44,574 bases of DNA, from NCBI GenBank assembly GCA_964650845.1, contig CAZYXR010000017.1, positions 1 to 44,574 of the forward strand, written 5' to 3'. Of this stretch, positions 1 through 9,300 are shown in pieces. Made by a program: the position numbers and the translations under genes. A model generated the notes under the pieces. The model saw nothing but the letters and a program-made list of their open reading frames with translations, was not told the DNA's origin and ran no database searches. The DNA comes from UBA7692 sp964650845. Lineage in GTDB: Bacteria; Bacteroidota; Bacteroidia; Chitinophagales; LD1. Position 1 is the stretch's first letter; each line of letters opens with the position of its first letter.

Positions 1-1
1 T

Positions 2-256
2 TCGAACCTTGGTTTGGTGTATTATCAAGCCGGAGAATATCAAAAAAGTGTAGAGGCTACGCAAAAAGCTATTGACTTCGACCCCAATCAAGCAGTAGCT
101 TACAACAATATTGCGGCTGCTTATGGTGCAATGGGAAAATGGGATATTGAAATTGCAGCTTGCGAAAAAGCATTGCAGTTAGATCCTGATTTTCAGTTAG
201 CAAAAAACAATTTGGCTTGGGCAAAAAGCCAGTTGGAAAAAGAATCGAATAAGTAA
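2..256 (+). CDS. TPR-repeat protein, C-terminal fragment
   Basis: This reading frame is open at the left edge of the window and ends at a TAA at 254-256, so only the last 84 residues are present. It contains tetratricopeptide repeats: the segments around LVYYQAGEYQKSVEATQKAI and AVAYNNIAAAYGAMGKWDIE carry the usual small/large residue spacing and the closing LDPDF-type turn. TPRs are protein-interaction scaffolds, so no enzymatic role can be given. The start codon and upstream domains lie outside the window, and a TTG at 14 is probably internal. The C-terminus is lysine-rich and hydrophilic. Confidence 0.75.
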   Translation, partial: SNLGLVYYQAGEYQKSVEATQKAIDFDPNQAVAYNNIAAAYGAMGKWDIEIAACEKALQLDPDFQLAKNNLAWAKSQLEKESNK

Positions 257-293
257 CTGGTGGCATTCGCTGAATGGCATTAAAAAAAGGTCA

Positions 294-1010
294 TCAAATA
301 NNNNNNNNNNCTGTAAAGTAGTTTTGTTTATCAACTGTGCGATTGTACATGCTTTTAGCAACTTCTAATTTTGTGCTTTCAAAACTGAACAAGCCAATTA
401 TTTCTTTTACTTGATGCGTTGTGAACCAAAAATTTCCCTTGGCTTGATTCAGCACATTTTCCTTAGTGCTTTCAAATGAAGTTTTGTTGATGGTTTCTTT
501 TAATTGCTGAAAAGTTACAGCATCAATAACTTGTTGTTGGGGTTCAAATGTTGTAGGTTGGTAATGATTGTTCGGATAGCTGTACTCATCATAATCATTG
601 TATTCTACACAATTGTTCCATGTGTTGTTGTGGTTGTTTGTTGGGTGGTTCCAACCTCCGTGCTTGTGTTGCAATGCAAATGTTTGCTCCACAAAAAAGT
701 TATTGAATCTATCTAAGGTGGCATACAAAACTCTACCCGGTGCAATGTTTACCCAGCCAAGAAAAATGGTTTGCATTTTGCGGCTACCAATTTGGTTGTA
801 AACAGGCACAGAAATGCGTACTTGATGTCTGCCCGGGCGGATGCTATTGTTACTTGCCAGCGTGGAAATTCCATTTACATTTTGCCCATCAATATGCATG
901 GTAAAATGTGCGTTATTTGGCAAGCGAAAATTCAACAATGAGTTGAATGGTTGCGCATAAACAAATGCTGTTATTGCAACCGCTGCGATTAGTGTAAACA
1001 TCTTTTTCAT
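294..1010 (-). CDS. Secreted DUF4476 domain protein (3' end lost in a gap)
   Basis: The product starts with a signal peptide (MKKMFTLIAAVAITAFVYAQ). A beta-rich N-terminal half of about 100 residues follows, then an Asn/His/Tyr-rich linker (about 115-155), then a C-terminal region with two related helical units (VLNQAKGNFWFTTHQVKEII and FESTKLEVAKSMYNRTVDKQ). This arrangement matches DUF4476, a Bacteroidota domain of unknown function found in secreted proteins. The start is supported by a rare good Shine-Dalgarno match (AAGGAG) about 10 bases upstream. The 10-N gap at 301-310 falls inside the last DUF4476 unit, so the apparent stop at 294-296 lies beyond the gap and cannot be trusted. The neighbouring metal cluster is 189 bases upstream in the same direction, but co-transcription is not established. 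Confidence 0.7.
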   Translation of the reverse strand: MKKMFTLIAAVAITAFVYAQPFNSLLNFRLPNNAHFTMHIDGQNVNGISTLASNNSIRPGRHQVRISVPVYNQIGSRKMQTIFLGWVNIAPGRVLYATLDRFNNFFVEQTFALQHKHGGWNHPTNNHNNTWNNCVEYNDYDEYSYPNNHYQPTTFEPQQQVIDAVTFQQLKETINKTSFESTKENVLNQAKGNFWFTTHQVKEIIGLFSFESTKLEVAKSMYNRTVDKQNYFTXXXXI

Positions 1011-1199
1011 AAACTGTTTCTCCTTATTGTTTAGTGAAGAATATGCGCTTACGATGTTGTGTTTACAATGTAGTTTAAGCTGCCTTTTGAATGTGAAGCA
1101 CTGGTGTGCCTAAAGTGGCTGAGTTGCTTTGTTTTATTGATGTTTCGGTTAGTTATTAAAATTTGTAAATGCCGATAAATAATGTCGGTTGCATAGCTT

Positions 1200-2111
1200 T
1201 TAGAAGTTGTAAAACAAACCTGTTTCTAAAGATATTTTTCGTTTTACGTTGCCCTCGCTCCAATGCTGTATCAATGGCGGCAGTGCGCTAAAACTCAACA
1301 CAAATTTTTTCATTATCACATCAACTCCTGCTACTGCATTTACACCCCAGCCGCCAGTATATGGCACATTGCGTTTTCCTTCTTTATTACGCATCATTTG
1401 TTCGCCATTTACACCAAGTGTAGGCAAAATGCTGATGTTTTCATTTAACTGCCACCAGTAAAATGCTGTAAGTTTTGCAGCAACCTTATTGCCGAAGCGT
1501 AAGTTGTTTTGATTCTTTGTATTGATGCGGTAAGAAAGTTCAGTATTCAACCCCCATTTATCTACACGTAATGTGTAAATACCCGATAGTAAAATGTCTA
1601 AACTGCCGGTGCCATTTTGAAGGTTGAAGTGAAGCAACGATTCATTGGTTTTTTTGTTGAAGTTTCCTGTAGGAAATTTTATTCCAAGTCCCGCACGCAA
1701 TTGATGTTTTATTCTTTTGCTTGCGTAGAAATTTGGATTGATGGTAAGTAATTGCCCCATCAACATTATATCGCCTAAGCCATAATTTTCAACATTACTA
1801 AGTGTAGATTTTTGATTGATGTAATTTATTGGCACTATGGCTGTGATATGAAAACGCTCTGTGGCATTGTATCTACCAACTACTTCTATGGTGTGAAACT
1901 TATCGCTGGACGAAACCCCTGCAAACTCATTGCCTAAGTTTGTTGGATGCGATGATTTGAAAGCTGAATGGCTGTATCTTAAACCAACTATGCTTTTGTT
2001 GATTTGTGGTAAAATAGATGCCGAACTGCCCATGCTGCTACCGCAAATATCGCAAGCAATAGCTGTGTTGCACAACCATAAAACACTTATGAAAATGATT
2101 AAATGTTTCAT
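1200..2111 (-). CDS. Outer-membrane beta-barrel protein with N-terminal CDIC motif
   Basis: The signal peptide ends in AIA after residue 19, so the predicted mature protein begins with C-D-I-C-G, a possible metal-binding CxxC at the extreme N-terminus. The rest has alternating hydrophobic/polar strands with aromatic girdles (FHITAIVPINYI, HQLRAGLGIKFPTG, AKLTAFYWWQL) and ends in LETGLFYNF, a terminal aromatic residue typical of outer-membrane barrels. Proteins of this appearance sit beside MbnP/MbnH genes in Bacteroidota and are usually annotated only as transporters. Its ATG overlaps the stop of the upstream MbnH-like gene (ATGA, 2108-2111), so the two are translationally coupled and probably work together. 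Export or uptake of a metal or metal complex is inferred from context. Confidence 0.7.
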   Translation of the reverse strand: MKHLIIFISVLWLCNTAIACDICGSSMGSSASILPQINKSIVGLRYSHSAFKSSHPTNLGNEFAGVSSSDKFHTIEVVGRYNATERFHITAIVPINYINQKSTLSNVENYGLGDIMLMGQLLTINPNFYASKRIKHQLRAGLGIKFPTGNFNKKTNESLLHFNLQNGTGSLDILLSGIYTLRVDKWGLNTELSYRINTKNQNNLRFGNKVAAKLTAFYWWQLNENISILPTLGVNGEQMMRNKEGKRNVPYTGGWGVNAVAGVDVIMKKFVLSFSALPPLIQHWSEGNVKRKISLETGLFYNF

Positions 2112-3139
2112 TCGCTAAATCTTTTATCGGTTAAAAACTCATGGTCTGTAAGTGTTTTTAAGAAAAGCACAATTTGTTGCTGTTGCTGCTCTGTAAGTGC
2201 TATTCCCAATTTGTCGTTTGGCTGAATTAAAAGTGGGTCGAGCGTGGGTGTTTTTTGTACAGTGTTGGCATAGTGATGCAGCACTTTTTCTATCGAGCCA
2301 AATCTACCATCGTGCATATACGGTGCTGTTACTTCTACATTGCGTAGCGATGGCACCCGAAACTTACCTATATCTTCTGCCATTTGTGTTATGTGCGCTC
2401 TGCCATCATCGTTTTGAAAGTTTAGAACCAATCCATTATTTCTAAAACTATAATCGGTAAACAAATCGGTGCTGTGGCATGATGCGCATTTTTGTTCAAA
2501 TAGTTTTAGTCCTGCGGTTTCATCGGTGTTAAAGCTGCCACCTGCTTCGCCTCTTTTATATTTATCGTATTTACTGTTTGCCGAAACCATTGCGCCCATG
2601 TATTGTGCAATGGCTTTTAACACTTGCTGGTCATCAATTTCGTTGCTGCCAAACACTTCTTTAAACTTTGCTTTATATGCTTGCGAGCGATTTAATTTCA
2701 CTACAACATTCAGCATAGTTTCATCCATTTCTACAGGATTGTTTATTGGTGCCACAGGCATTTTTTCTATGTGAATAATACCACCATCCCACATGAAATT
2801 TTTGCTCCATGCGGTATTGAAAATTGCTGGAGTGTTGCGCGTGCCAAAAAGGCCATTGATGCCGTGGCTTGTGCGATGACCGCTGTGTGCAAACGCTGCA
2901 AACTGTTGGTGGCACGAGCTGCAAGAGATACTGCTATCTTTTGAAAGTATAGGGTCGAAAAAAAGTTTTCGACCTAAAAGAAACCCTTGCTGTGTAAGCT
3001 CATTGTTTTGGAAATTGTAATGCGGCTCCGGAAAATTTGCAGGCTTGCTGAAACTTATCGGTTCTTCAATTTTGGTATCTTTTTGGCATGCTGCAATTAA
3101 AAACATCAAGCAAATTGCCAGCCATGTTATGCGTTGCAT
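2108..3139 (-). CDS. MbnH-like di-heme cytochrome c peroxidase lipoprotein
   Basis: This is a MauG/CcpA-family di-heme enzyme of 343 residues. The lipobox LIAAC puts the lipidated Cys at residue 18. Two c-type heme motifs are present: CSSCH at 73-77 and CASCH at 218-222. A Trp in MWDGG (W117) lies where the inter-heme Trp of this family is expected. TAPYMHDGRF (271-280) supplies the usual Met/Tyr distal-ligand region of the second heme. In characterised systems MbnH oxidises a Trp of its partner MbnP to kynurenine. The neighbouring MbnP-like gene makes that role more likely here than simple peroxide removal. It is the third gene of a leftward four-gene cluster. Confidence 0.85.
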   Translation of the reverse strand: MQRITWLAICLMFLIAACQKDTKIEEPISFSKPANFPEPHYNFQNNELTQQGFLLGRKLFFDPILSKDSSISCSSCHQQFAAFAHSGHRTSHGINGLFGTRNTPAIFNTAWSKNFMWDGGIIHIEKMPVAPINNPVEMDETMLNVVVKLNRSQAYKAKFKEVFGSNEIDDQQVLKAIAQYMGAMVSANSKYDKYKRGEAGGSFNTDETAGLKLFEQKCASCHSTDLFTDYSFRNNGLVLNFQNDDGRAHITQMAEDIGKFRVPSLRNVEVTAPYMHDGRFGSIEKVLHHYANTVQKTPTLDPLLIQPNDKLGIALTEQQQQQIVLFLKTLTDHEFLTDKRFSE

Positions 3140-3191
3140 ATCAATTGTTTTTTAAGGCTGCTGCATCAACTGCAGCAGCCTTGTTATATTG

Positions 3192-3926
3192 TTAGTTATG
3201 CACGTGTTCAAACGTAAAAAGTGTAGCGTAGTTGTCTGCAATTTTCAATGCGTTTGCACCGGGCATGTGCACCATCGCCATACTTGCCAAATCAATATTT
3301 GTAAACACTTTTTTTACATCAACACTTGCGTGTAGTTCTACCGCTTTGCCCGATCTTACTTGCAGTTTGCTTCCTGCAAAATCTATGGCAATAGTGCGTT
3401 GGGCAGCATTAGCACCGCCATAACCGCCAATGTGGTAGGTAATACCCATTGCATTTTTGGGGCTTGTGCCTTCTGCTTTAAAAAATACATAACCCATGTT
3501 CCAGTCCCAATACAAATCATTGGTGGTAGCCAATGCGCCTGTTTGTGCGCCTGCGGTGTTTCGTGCGCTGTCAACGCCTACAATAAATTTTACCGATGTA
3601 TAATCGCCTTCCGGAATATCCTTAAAATCTAAATAGAACGAAGATGGCGTTAGTGCATTTACCAAGTAGTAACTTTCCGGTACTTTGTACTCCGAGCCAT
3701 CCGATTTTACAAACACAAAGTTGCTAAGCAAGTATTTTAGTTTAGAAAGATTTACCGAGTCGCCACCTGCTGTAACATAGCTTTGTCCTAAGCTGAATGC
3801 CGTATTTGCCCAGCGATGTTCCAAGTCGAAAGTTACAGTTGTGTCGTTATTTTTTTTGCACGAAGTGATGCTGAACGAGAATAGCAAAGCGGCAATTGCG
3901 CATACATTTATAAAATTGAATTTCAT
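3192..3926 (-). CDS. MbnP-like copper-binding family lipoprotein
   Basis: The chosen start (ATG at 3926) gives a 244-residue lipoprotein with lipobox SITSC (Cys 23). An in-frame ATG at 3965 would add 13 residues ahead of the signal peptide and is less likely. The segment YWDWNMGYVFFKAEG (139-153) and the LSNFVFVKSDG...YYLVN pattern match the MbnP family, a periplasmic copper-associated protein. Characterised members carry a Trp-derived kynurenine made by MbnH. Candidate Trp residues here are W38, W140 and W142; which one, if any, is modified cannot be told. His residues in HGG-free, His-rich C-terminal TFEHVHN could contribute to metal binding. The gene lies 52 bases upstream of the MbnH-like gene. 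Confidence 0.8.
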   Translation of the reverse strand: MKFNFINVCAIAALLFSFSITSCKKNNDTTVTFDLEHRWANTAFSLGQSYVTAGGDSVNLSKLKYLLSNFVFVKSDGSEYKVPESYYLVNALTPSSFYLDFKDIPEGDYTSVKFIVGVDSARNTAGAQTGALATTNDLYWDWNMGYVFFKAEGTSPKNAMGITYHIGGYGGANAAQRTIAIDFAGSKLQVRSGKAVELHASVDVKKVFTNIDLASMAMVHMPGANALKIADNYATLFTFEHVHN

Positions 3927-4030
3927 GATGAATGTTGTTTTTGTTTTAAATAAAATGTTGTGCATGAAATACTATTGCATTTCAATGCTGCTGTGTGGTA
4001 AAGTCGAAACTTGAAAACAGAAAACAACAA

Positions 4031-4396
4031 CTAACCGGGGGGCGAAATTTCTTCCAATACAGGGCTGCTCGGAAGGCTGAATTCAGACACTTTAATGGCA
4101 AAAATTGAGTGTGTAACAAAAGGCTGAACCAAATGCAAGGAGTATTTCTTTTGAACGTATTCTTGTTTTTCTTTTAGCGTGTTTGCAGTCGAGCGTTTTT
4201 CTCCTTCTTCGGCTTTTTTAAGCTGCTTGCCGAGGTAACATTTGCCATCGCAATGCAACTCGGGTTTAGCTTTGTTTACACAAAGTTTTTCGGTTATCGC
4301 TTGCTTGTTCACGTTGTACCAAGCAAACAAACCAAGCTGCACACAATGCTGCGAGCCGATAGTGAATGCCAATAAGAATGCAAGTATGTTTTTCAA
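4031..4396 (-). CDS. Small CDGKC-motif membrane/periplasmic protein
   Basis: The preferred start is a TTG at 4396, giving 121 residues that begin with a hydrophobic stretch (KNILAFLLAFTIGSQHCVQL). A longer frame from ATG 4489 is possible but has an unlikely N-terminus. After the membrane/signal segment comes ITEKLCVNKAKPELHCDGKC, then a Lys/Glu-rich amphipathic region. The pattern LCxNKxKPxxxCxGKCyL recurs in small Bacteroidota proteins encoded beside MbnP/MbnH-like genes; this is recollection, not a search result. The three spaced cysteines suggest metal or disulfide chemistry. It is the first gene of the leftward cluster, 104 bases ahead of the mbnP-like start. Its function is unknown. Confidence 0.6.
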   Translation of the reverse strand: MKNILAFLLAFTIGSQHCVQLGLFAWYNVNKQAITEKLCVNKAKPELHCDGKCYLGKQLKKAEEGEKRSTANTLKEKQEYVQKKYSLHLVQPFVTHSIFAIKVSEFSLPSSPVLEEISPPG

Positions 4397-4490
4397 AACA
4401 GCACAAAAGTAGGGTGAGATTGCGTTGTGGAATATGAAATTTATCAGGCTGGTTATTGAAAATACAAGATTTACGTCATAACATTTCAAC

Positions 4491-4523
4491 CATTGCGCAA
4501 AGAAAGTAATTGTTTGCGCAATG
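4491..4523. promoter_or_regulatory. Perfect 11-bp inverted repeat, candidate operator
   Basis: CATTGCGCAAA at 4491-4501 is repeated as its exact reverse complement, TTTGCGCAATG, at 4513-4523, with an 11-base spacer. Each arm contains the smaller palindrome TTGCGCAA. The repeat lies between the divergent metal cluster (start 4396) and mnmD (start 4574), where an operator would be expected. The two half-site centres are 22 bases apart, about two helical turns, which fits a dimeric regulator bound to one DNA face. No regulator gene is adjacent. An RNA hairpin is the alternative. Confidence 0.45.
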
Positions 4524-4573
4524 CGTTACTCAATAGTTTTTTTATTACCCCAAAATTTGTTCTCTTTCGCTTA

Positions 4574-5236
4574 GTGTCAATAGAAAAACTGCTTACTGCC
4601 GATGGTTCGCATACTTTGTTCTCATCTAAATTCAACGAAATTTATCATTCGCGCCACGGTGCAATTCAGGAATCTAACCATGTTTTTGTGCAGCATGGTT
4701 TGATGCAAGTAAAAACTCGACCAATACGAATTTTTGAACTTGGGTTTGGCACGGGCTTGAATGCTTTTCTTGCCTTTTTATTTGCTCAAAATCATAGCAT
4801 AGATGTTCATTACGAAGGTGTGGAGTTGTACCCGATAGAAAATGATATTGCTCAATCATTAAACTATGCAGATGAATTGTGTGCTGGTAAATTCAAGCAC
4901 GAATTTTTGCAATTGCATACAAGTTTGTGGAATCAATCGCATCAATTGAGTGTCAATTTTACCTTCATCAAAAAGCATATTTCTATTGCCGATTATCAAC
5001 CCGCAATCAATCATTTTGATGTTATTTTTTTCGATGCATTTGCACCCGATGTTCAAAGCGAATTGTGGAGCGAAAAAATGTTTGCCAAAATGTATGCGAT
5101 ATTGAAACCAGGTGGCATACTTTGTACTTATTGCGCTAAAGGCATTGTGCGCAGAGCAATGCAAGGGGCTGGTTTTGTGGTGCAGCGGCAGCCGGGACCG
5201 CCCGGTAAGCGCGAAATGCTTGTTGCATTCAAGTAG
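4574..5236 (+). CDS. mnmD: MnmD-type tRNA 5-methylaminomethyl(-2-thio)uridine methyltransferase
   Basis: This SAM-dependent methyltransferase corresponds to the MnmC N-terminal domain (DUF752 family). It completes mnm5 modification of U34 in tRNA wobble positions. The glycine-rich SAM loop is ELGFGTGLN, preceded by the family signature TADGSHTLFSSKFNEIYHS and followed by the DAFAPDVQSELWS catalytic-region motif. The C-terminal GPPGKREML is also typical. The chosen GTG at 4574 gives 220 residues that start just ahead of the conserved LLTADGS; a TTG at 4493 would add 27 unconserved residues and run through the inverted repeat. The FAD-dependent oxidase domain of enterobacterial MnmC is absent, as is usual for stand-alone MnmD. 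Confidence 0.85.
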   Translation: MSIEKLLTADGSHTLFSSKFNEIYHSRHGAIQESNHVFVQHGLMQVKTRPIRIFELGFGTGLNAFLAFLFAQNHSIDVHYEGVELYPIENDIAQSLNYADELCAGKFKHEFLQLHTSLWNQSHQLSVNFTFIKKHISIADYQPAINHFDVIFFDAFAPDVQSELWSEKMFAKMYAILKPGGILCTYCAKGIVRRAMQGAGFVVQRQPGPPGKREMLVAFK

Positions 5237-5653
5237 ATTTTAACGCGCTCTTAAAAAATGTAAATATTTTCAAGGTTTTTATGCTTGCGTGTAGCGCTGC
5301 GAATGAGGTTGTTCACATTCTTTTTTTTGTTTCAATTGTAATGAAGTTTAAAAAAAATCAAAAAATAATCGCATTGTCAATCAGCGAATTATGTTTTAAA
5401 TGTGCCTGTTTGCTAATATTTTTTGAAACATATTTTTTTTTCAAGAAATAGTTTCACATATATTCGCAGGGTGTTAAAAAGTGTATTTGGTGCTTTTTTC
5501 AACACAAACCACCTGACTATGGACAAAAATATACACAACGCAATTTGTAGTACCTGCTGTTACAAAAAAATGAGTGTTTTTACTCCCGCAGTTACATTTT
5601 TCAGCGTAAAGCCATTTACGCAGTTTCCTTTTTTAAGTTTCAAAAAATTAACC
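5237..5653. other. Intergenic leader region of the adhesin operon
   Basis: These 417 AT-rich bases contain no convincing gene. A frame open from 5423 runs in phase into the following CDS, but its translation looks like non-coding AT-rich sequence. A possible promoter -7 element is TATATTCG at 5459-5466 with a T-tract upstream (5432-5441). If used, it would give a leader of about 180 bases before the ATG at 5654. No convincing terminator for mnmD was seen. Confidence 0.35.
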
Positions 5654-6253
5654 ATGAATACTTTCGCAAAAAGTTATTCGATTGCTCTTGCAGTCGCTTT
5701 AGGTTTTTCCATGCTTGTTACAAGCACATCTGTAAATGCCCAATCGTCCGATAAAGAAATGTCGGAGAAGGTGCAGAATGTGAGTTCAGACAACACAAAG
5801 CCAACCGTAACTTTTCGCGAGTCGGTAAAAAAGAAGGTTGCAGAAAATAATGATGCTAAAGCTGGAGTGGCAATTCAACCTGCCGCTACAAAAACAGAAT
5901 CTGTACCCGCTGCAAAAGTAACTAAGGTGCCTGCAAAAACCGAGTCGCAATCATGGAACAAGGTTCAATCCAAAGGAAACAGAACTGCAACTGAGCATCC
6001 GTATAACAGAGAAATTTCAACTACCAACAAAGGTGCAAAAACCAATGTTGTAGAAAATACCGCTGTAAAAACCAAGCCTGTGCCAAGCACAACGGTAAAG
6101 TATGAAAACGCATCGCCTGCCGGCAAAGCCAAATTGCAAACACATGCAAAACCAAGTGGGTCTATTCAAATTTTGCATCCCGAGGATGAAAGTATTACAC
6201 ACGACTCGAAAGGAAGTTTGATTAGAGAAAATCAAAACGATTCAAAAAAATAA
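5654..6253 (+). CDS. Small basic low-complexity secreted protein
   Basis: No family was recognised. The ATG at 5654 is chosen because it opens a clear signal peptide (SYSIALAVALGFSMLVTSTS, then VNAQ). The mature chain of about 165 residues is rich in Lys, Thr, Val, Ala, Ser and Asn, with no Cys and little predicted globular structure (for example VPAAKVTKVPAKTES). It is probably disordered and positively charged. An in-frame extension to 5423 would bury the signal peptide and is rejected. The gene lies 48 bases ahead of the giant adhesin in the same direction, so it is likely co-transcribed and may act at the cell surface with it. That role is inference from position only. Confidence 0.6.
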   Translation: MNTFAKSYSIALAVALGFSMLVTSTSVNAQSSDKEMSEKVQNVSSDNTKPTVTFRESVKKKVAENNDAKAGVAIQPAATKTESVPAAKVTKVPAKTESQSWNKVQSKGNRTATEHPYNREISTTNKGAKTNVVENTAVKTKPVPSTTVKYENASPAGKAKLQTHAKPSGSIQILHPEDESITHDSKGSLIRENQNDSKK

Positions 6254-6301
6254 TCCATCACCCTAATTGAAAAAATTTTAGCTCAAATAATTATCTGAAT
6301 T

Positions 6302-9300
6302 ATGAGAAATTTATACCTGACTATCGAAGATGCTGCAAAACAAAGTTTGAACAATGTTCTTAAAGGCTGTTCAATTGCTGTGATATGTTTATTGAGTGCC
6401 GTAAGCACACAGGCACAAACTTTTCCAAATTACGAAGTAGAACCAAACAACAACGCTGCCGTTGCCACGCCTATTGCCAGCAACCCGGCTAAGATGCGCG
6501 GTTATATTTATCCAAATGCCGATGAAGATTTTTATTCGTTTACTGCCACTGCGGGCGATAGGGTATTTGCCGCTACGCAAACGGCTTTTTCGTCAACTGC
6601 CAGTACAAATTCCAGATTGGAGTTGCGTGCTTCCGATGGCGTTACAGTTATTGAATTTGATTTGTCGGATGGTACATTCGGGTCGAATTCATCATCTATT
6701 GCCGGTGCTTTAATACCAACCACAGGCACATATTACCTTCGGGTATCTCATACGTCTGCCACTTCTCAACTACGCCCTTACGATTTGTATTTACGTGTTC
6801 AATCAGGGCTTACAACTGCCGAGGTAGAGCCTAATAATTCAAACCTTACAGCCAATGTGTTACCTGCCAATGGTTGGGTAAATGGTGTGATTGACCCTGC
6901 TGCCGATGCAGATTTTTATTCGATAAATCTCGCGGCTGGCGAAACTGTTTTTCTTGGCCTCGATTTAGACCCCGAGCGCGATGNNNNNNNNNNGCCACCT
7001 CATGGAACGGTCGCCTTGGGTTTGGTTTGTTTGGCGATTTAGATAATCAAATTTTGGTTGCTAATGATGGAAGTTCAACATCGCCAAATTCCGAAGCATT
7101 TTTCTTTACGGCACTTAATGCGGGTACTTACTATGTATATGTCGATCAGCCTTCGGGTTCGGGTGGTGCAACATTTACCTACAATCTTTCTGTTTCAAAA
7201 TTTGCAGCCGAATCGGGATACACCAATTATGCTTACACAGGTGGTGCTACTCCACTTGCCGATGCGGGTCCCCCTACTATCAGCACTATCACTATTGCTG
7301 ATAGTAAAAGAATTAAAGATATTTCTGTAAGGCTAAATCTTACGCATACTTTTATGCTGGATCTTGATGTTACACTCACCTCGCCTGATGGCAACACTGT
7401 TCATCTGTTTAGCGATATAGGTGCTAGTGGTGCACAAACAATGATGGATTTGATGCTGAACGATAACAATGCTATACCACCATCATTTACGGTAATGAAA
7501 GGTGTTGCATATCAACCAGAGCTTCAGGGCTTTTTAGATTACTTTAAAGGAATGAATACCGCAGGCACTTGGACACTAACAGTGTATGATGACGGATCAC
7601 CTGATGTGGGTACTTTGAATGCTTGGTCTATTGATATTTTGGAAGATACTACTCCGCTTACTCCACTTAATTCTTATGCTGTTTACAGCACCGATTTTGA
7701 ATCGAATGATGGCGGATTTACTTCATCTGGTATCGCCAATGAATGGGCTTGGGGTGTTCCGGCTACTGCGGCAACTTCTACAACTAACCCTGTTGCAGGG
7801 TTTACAACAGCGCATAGTGGAGTAAATGTATGGAAAACAGACTTGACTGGAACTTATAATATCAGTTCTAATCAAATTTTAGAGTCTCCGAGTATTGATC
7901 TTACTTCTGCGGTTGGCCCATTGCAACTTAACTGGGCTATGAAGTATCAAATGGAAAGTGCATCTTTTGACACGCTCAAAGTATATGTAGAAGAAGTTGG
8001 TGGTGGCGGTATGCAACAGGTAGTTTTTCGTTGGTATGGCGCTACACAAACAGCTGGCTTGGGTAACCCATTGGTAAATGTGCCGCAGTCGGCAGGGTGG
8101 GGTGTGTATCATGCCGATGTTTCTGCTTTTGCCGGTAAGGTTGTTCGTTTTAAAGTAAATTTAGGGTCTGATAATACAGTAAATTTTGGAGGAGTTGCGA
8201 TAGACGATGTGCAAGTTTTTGCAAGCTGCCAGCCGGTAGTTGTAAATTTAGGTGCGGATGTAACCGCTTGCCCGGGCAGTGCAGTTGTGCTAAATGCAGG
8301 TGTGTTTAGCAGCTATGCGTGGAGTACTTTAGAAAGCACACAAACTATTTCTGTTTCGGCAGATGGGTCGTATGCTGTTACTGTAACAGATGCTAATGGA
8401 TGCACTGGTGTTGATACTGTTGCTGTTGTGTTTAGCGATGTAATAGCTCCTGTTATTACTTGCGGTAGCGATGTTACTGTTAGCAACGATGCTGGCAATT
8501 GCAGTGCTGTGGTAACATATACATTACCAACTGCTACCGATAATTGTAGCAATGTGCAATTATTGAATAATCAAAGTTTTGAGAGTGGTGATTTTACCGA
8601 TTGGGACACCTTGGGACCTCCTACTGGAGCTTCCTGCGATGAGGCGTTTTCGGTTTACACAGGGAATTATGACCCATGTGGATTCGGCTTGGGATTTGGA
8701 GTGGATTTTACTCCTCAGGCAGGCACTTTTGCCGCACATGCTGGTTTTGACGGAAGTGGTCCATTAGTAAGAGAGCTCAGGCAGCAAGTTGTTTTGCCTA
8801 CCGTATTAGCGACAGCTCAGTTGAAGTTTAAACATGCGTACTATGTTGATTTGCTCAGCTTTTGCGGAGGCTGTACAGGCAGTAGAGTATTAGATGTTGA
8901 TGTATTGGATTCTTTAGGTTCAACTGTGTTAGCATCTTTGTATAATCTTACTTTTGTTCCAGGGCAAACATATTCTAGCCCTTTTACACAAATTGATTTA
9001 AATGTTTTGTCTGCACTTACAAGTTTGGCAGGGCAAAAGGTTAATCTTTCATTTAAACTCACTGTGCCAGAATTTTTTGTTGGACCAGGAGCCTATGCAG
9101 TAGATGATGTACAATTGCTTGTAACTCCAGGAGTCGTTCCTGTCAATCAAATTGCGGGCTTGCCTTCGGGGGCGGTATTTCCGGTGGGTACAACATTAAA
9201 CACCTTTGTAACTGCCGATGCTTCGGGCAATACTGATACATGTAGTTTTACTGTTACTGTACAAGATACTACCTTGCCAATAATTACTTGCCCTGCAAAC

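Noticed and set aside
1141..1199. Possible terminator after the barrel gene (CCGA...TCGG)
   Set aside because: The stem is only 4 bp and is not followed by a clear T tract.
2721..2924. Overlapping frames within the MbnH-like gene
   Set aside because: The annotated frame holds both heme motifs and a lipobox. The other frames show no domain.
5423..5653. In-frame N-terminal extension of the small basic secreted protein
   Set aside because: The extension would place 77 residues ahead of a clear signal peptide and has the composition of non-coding AT-rich DNA.
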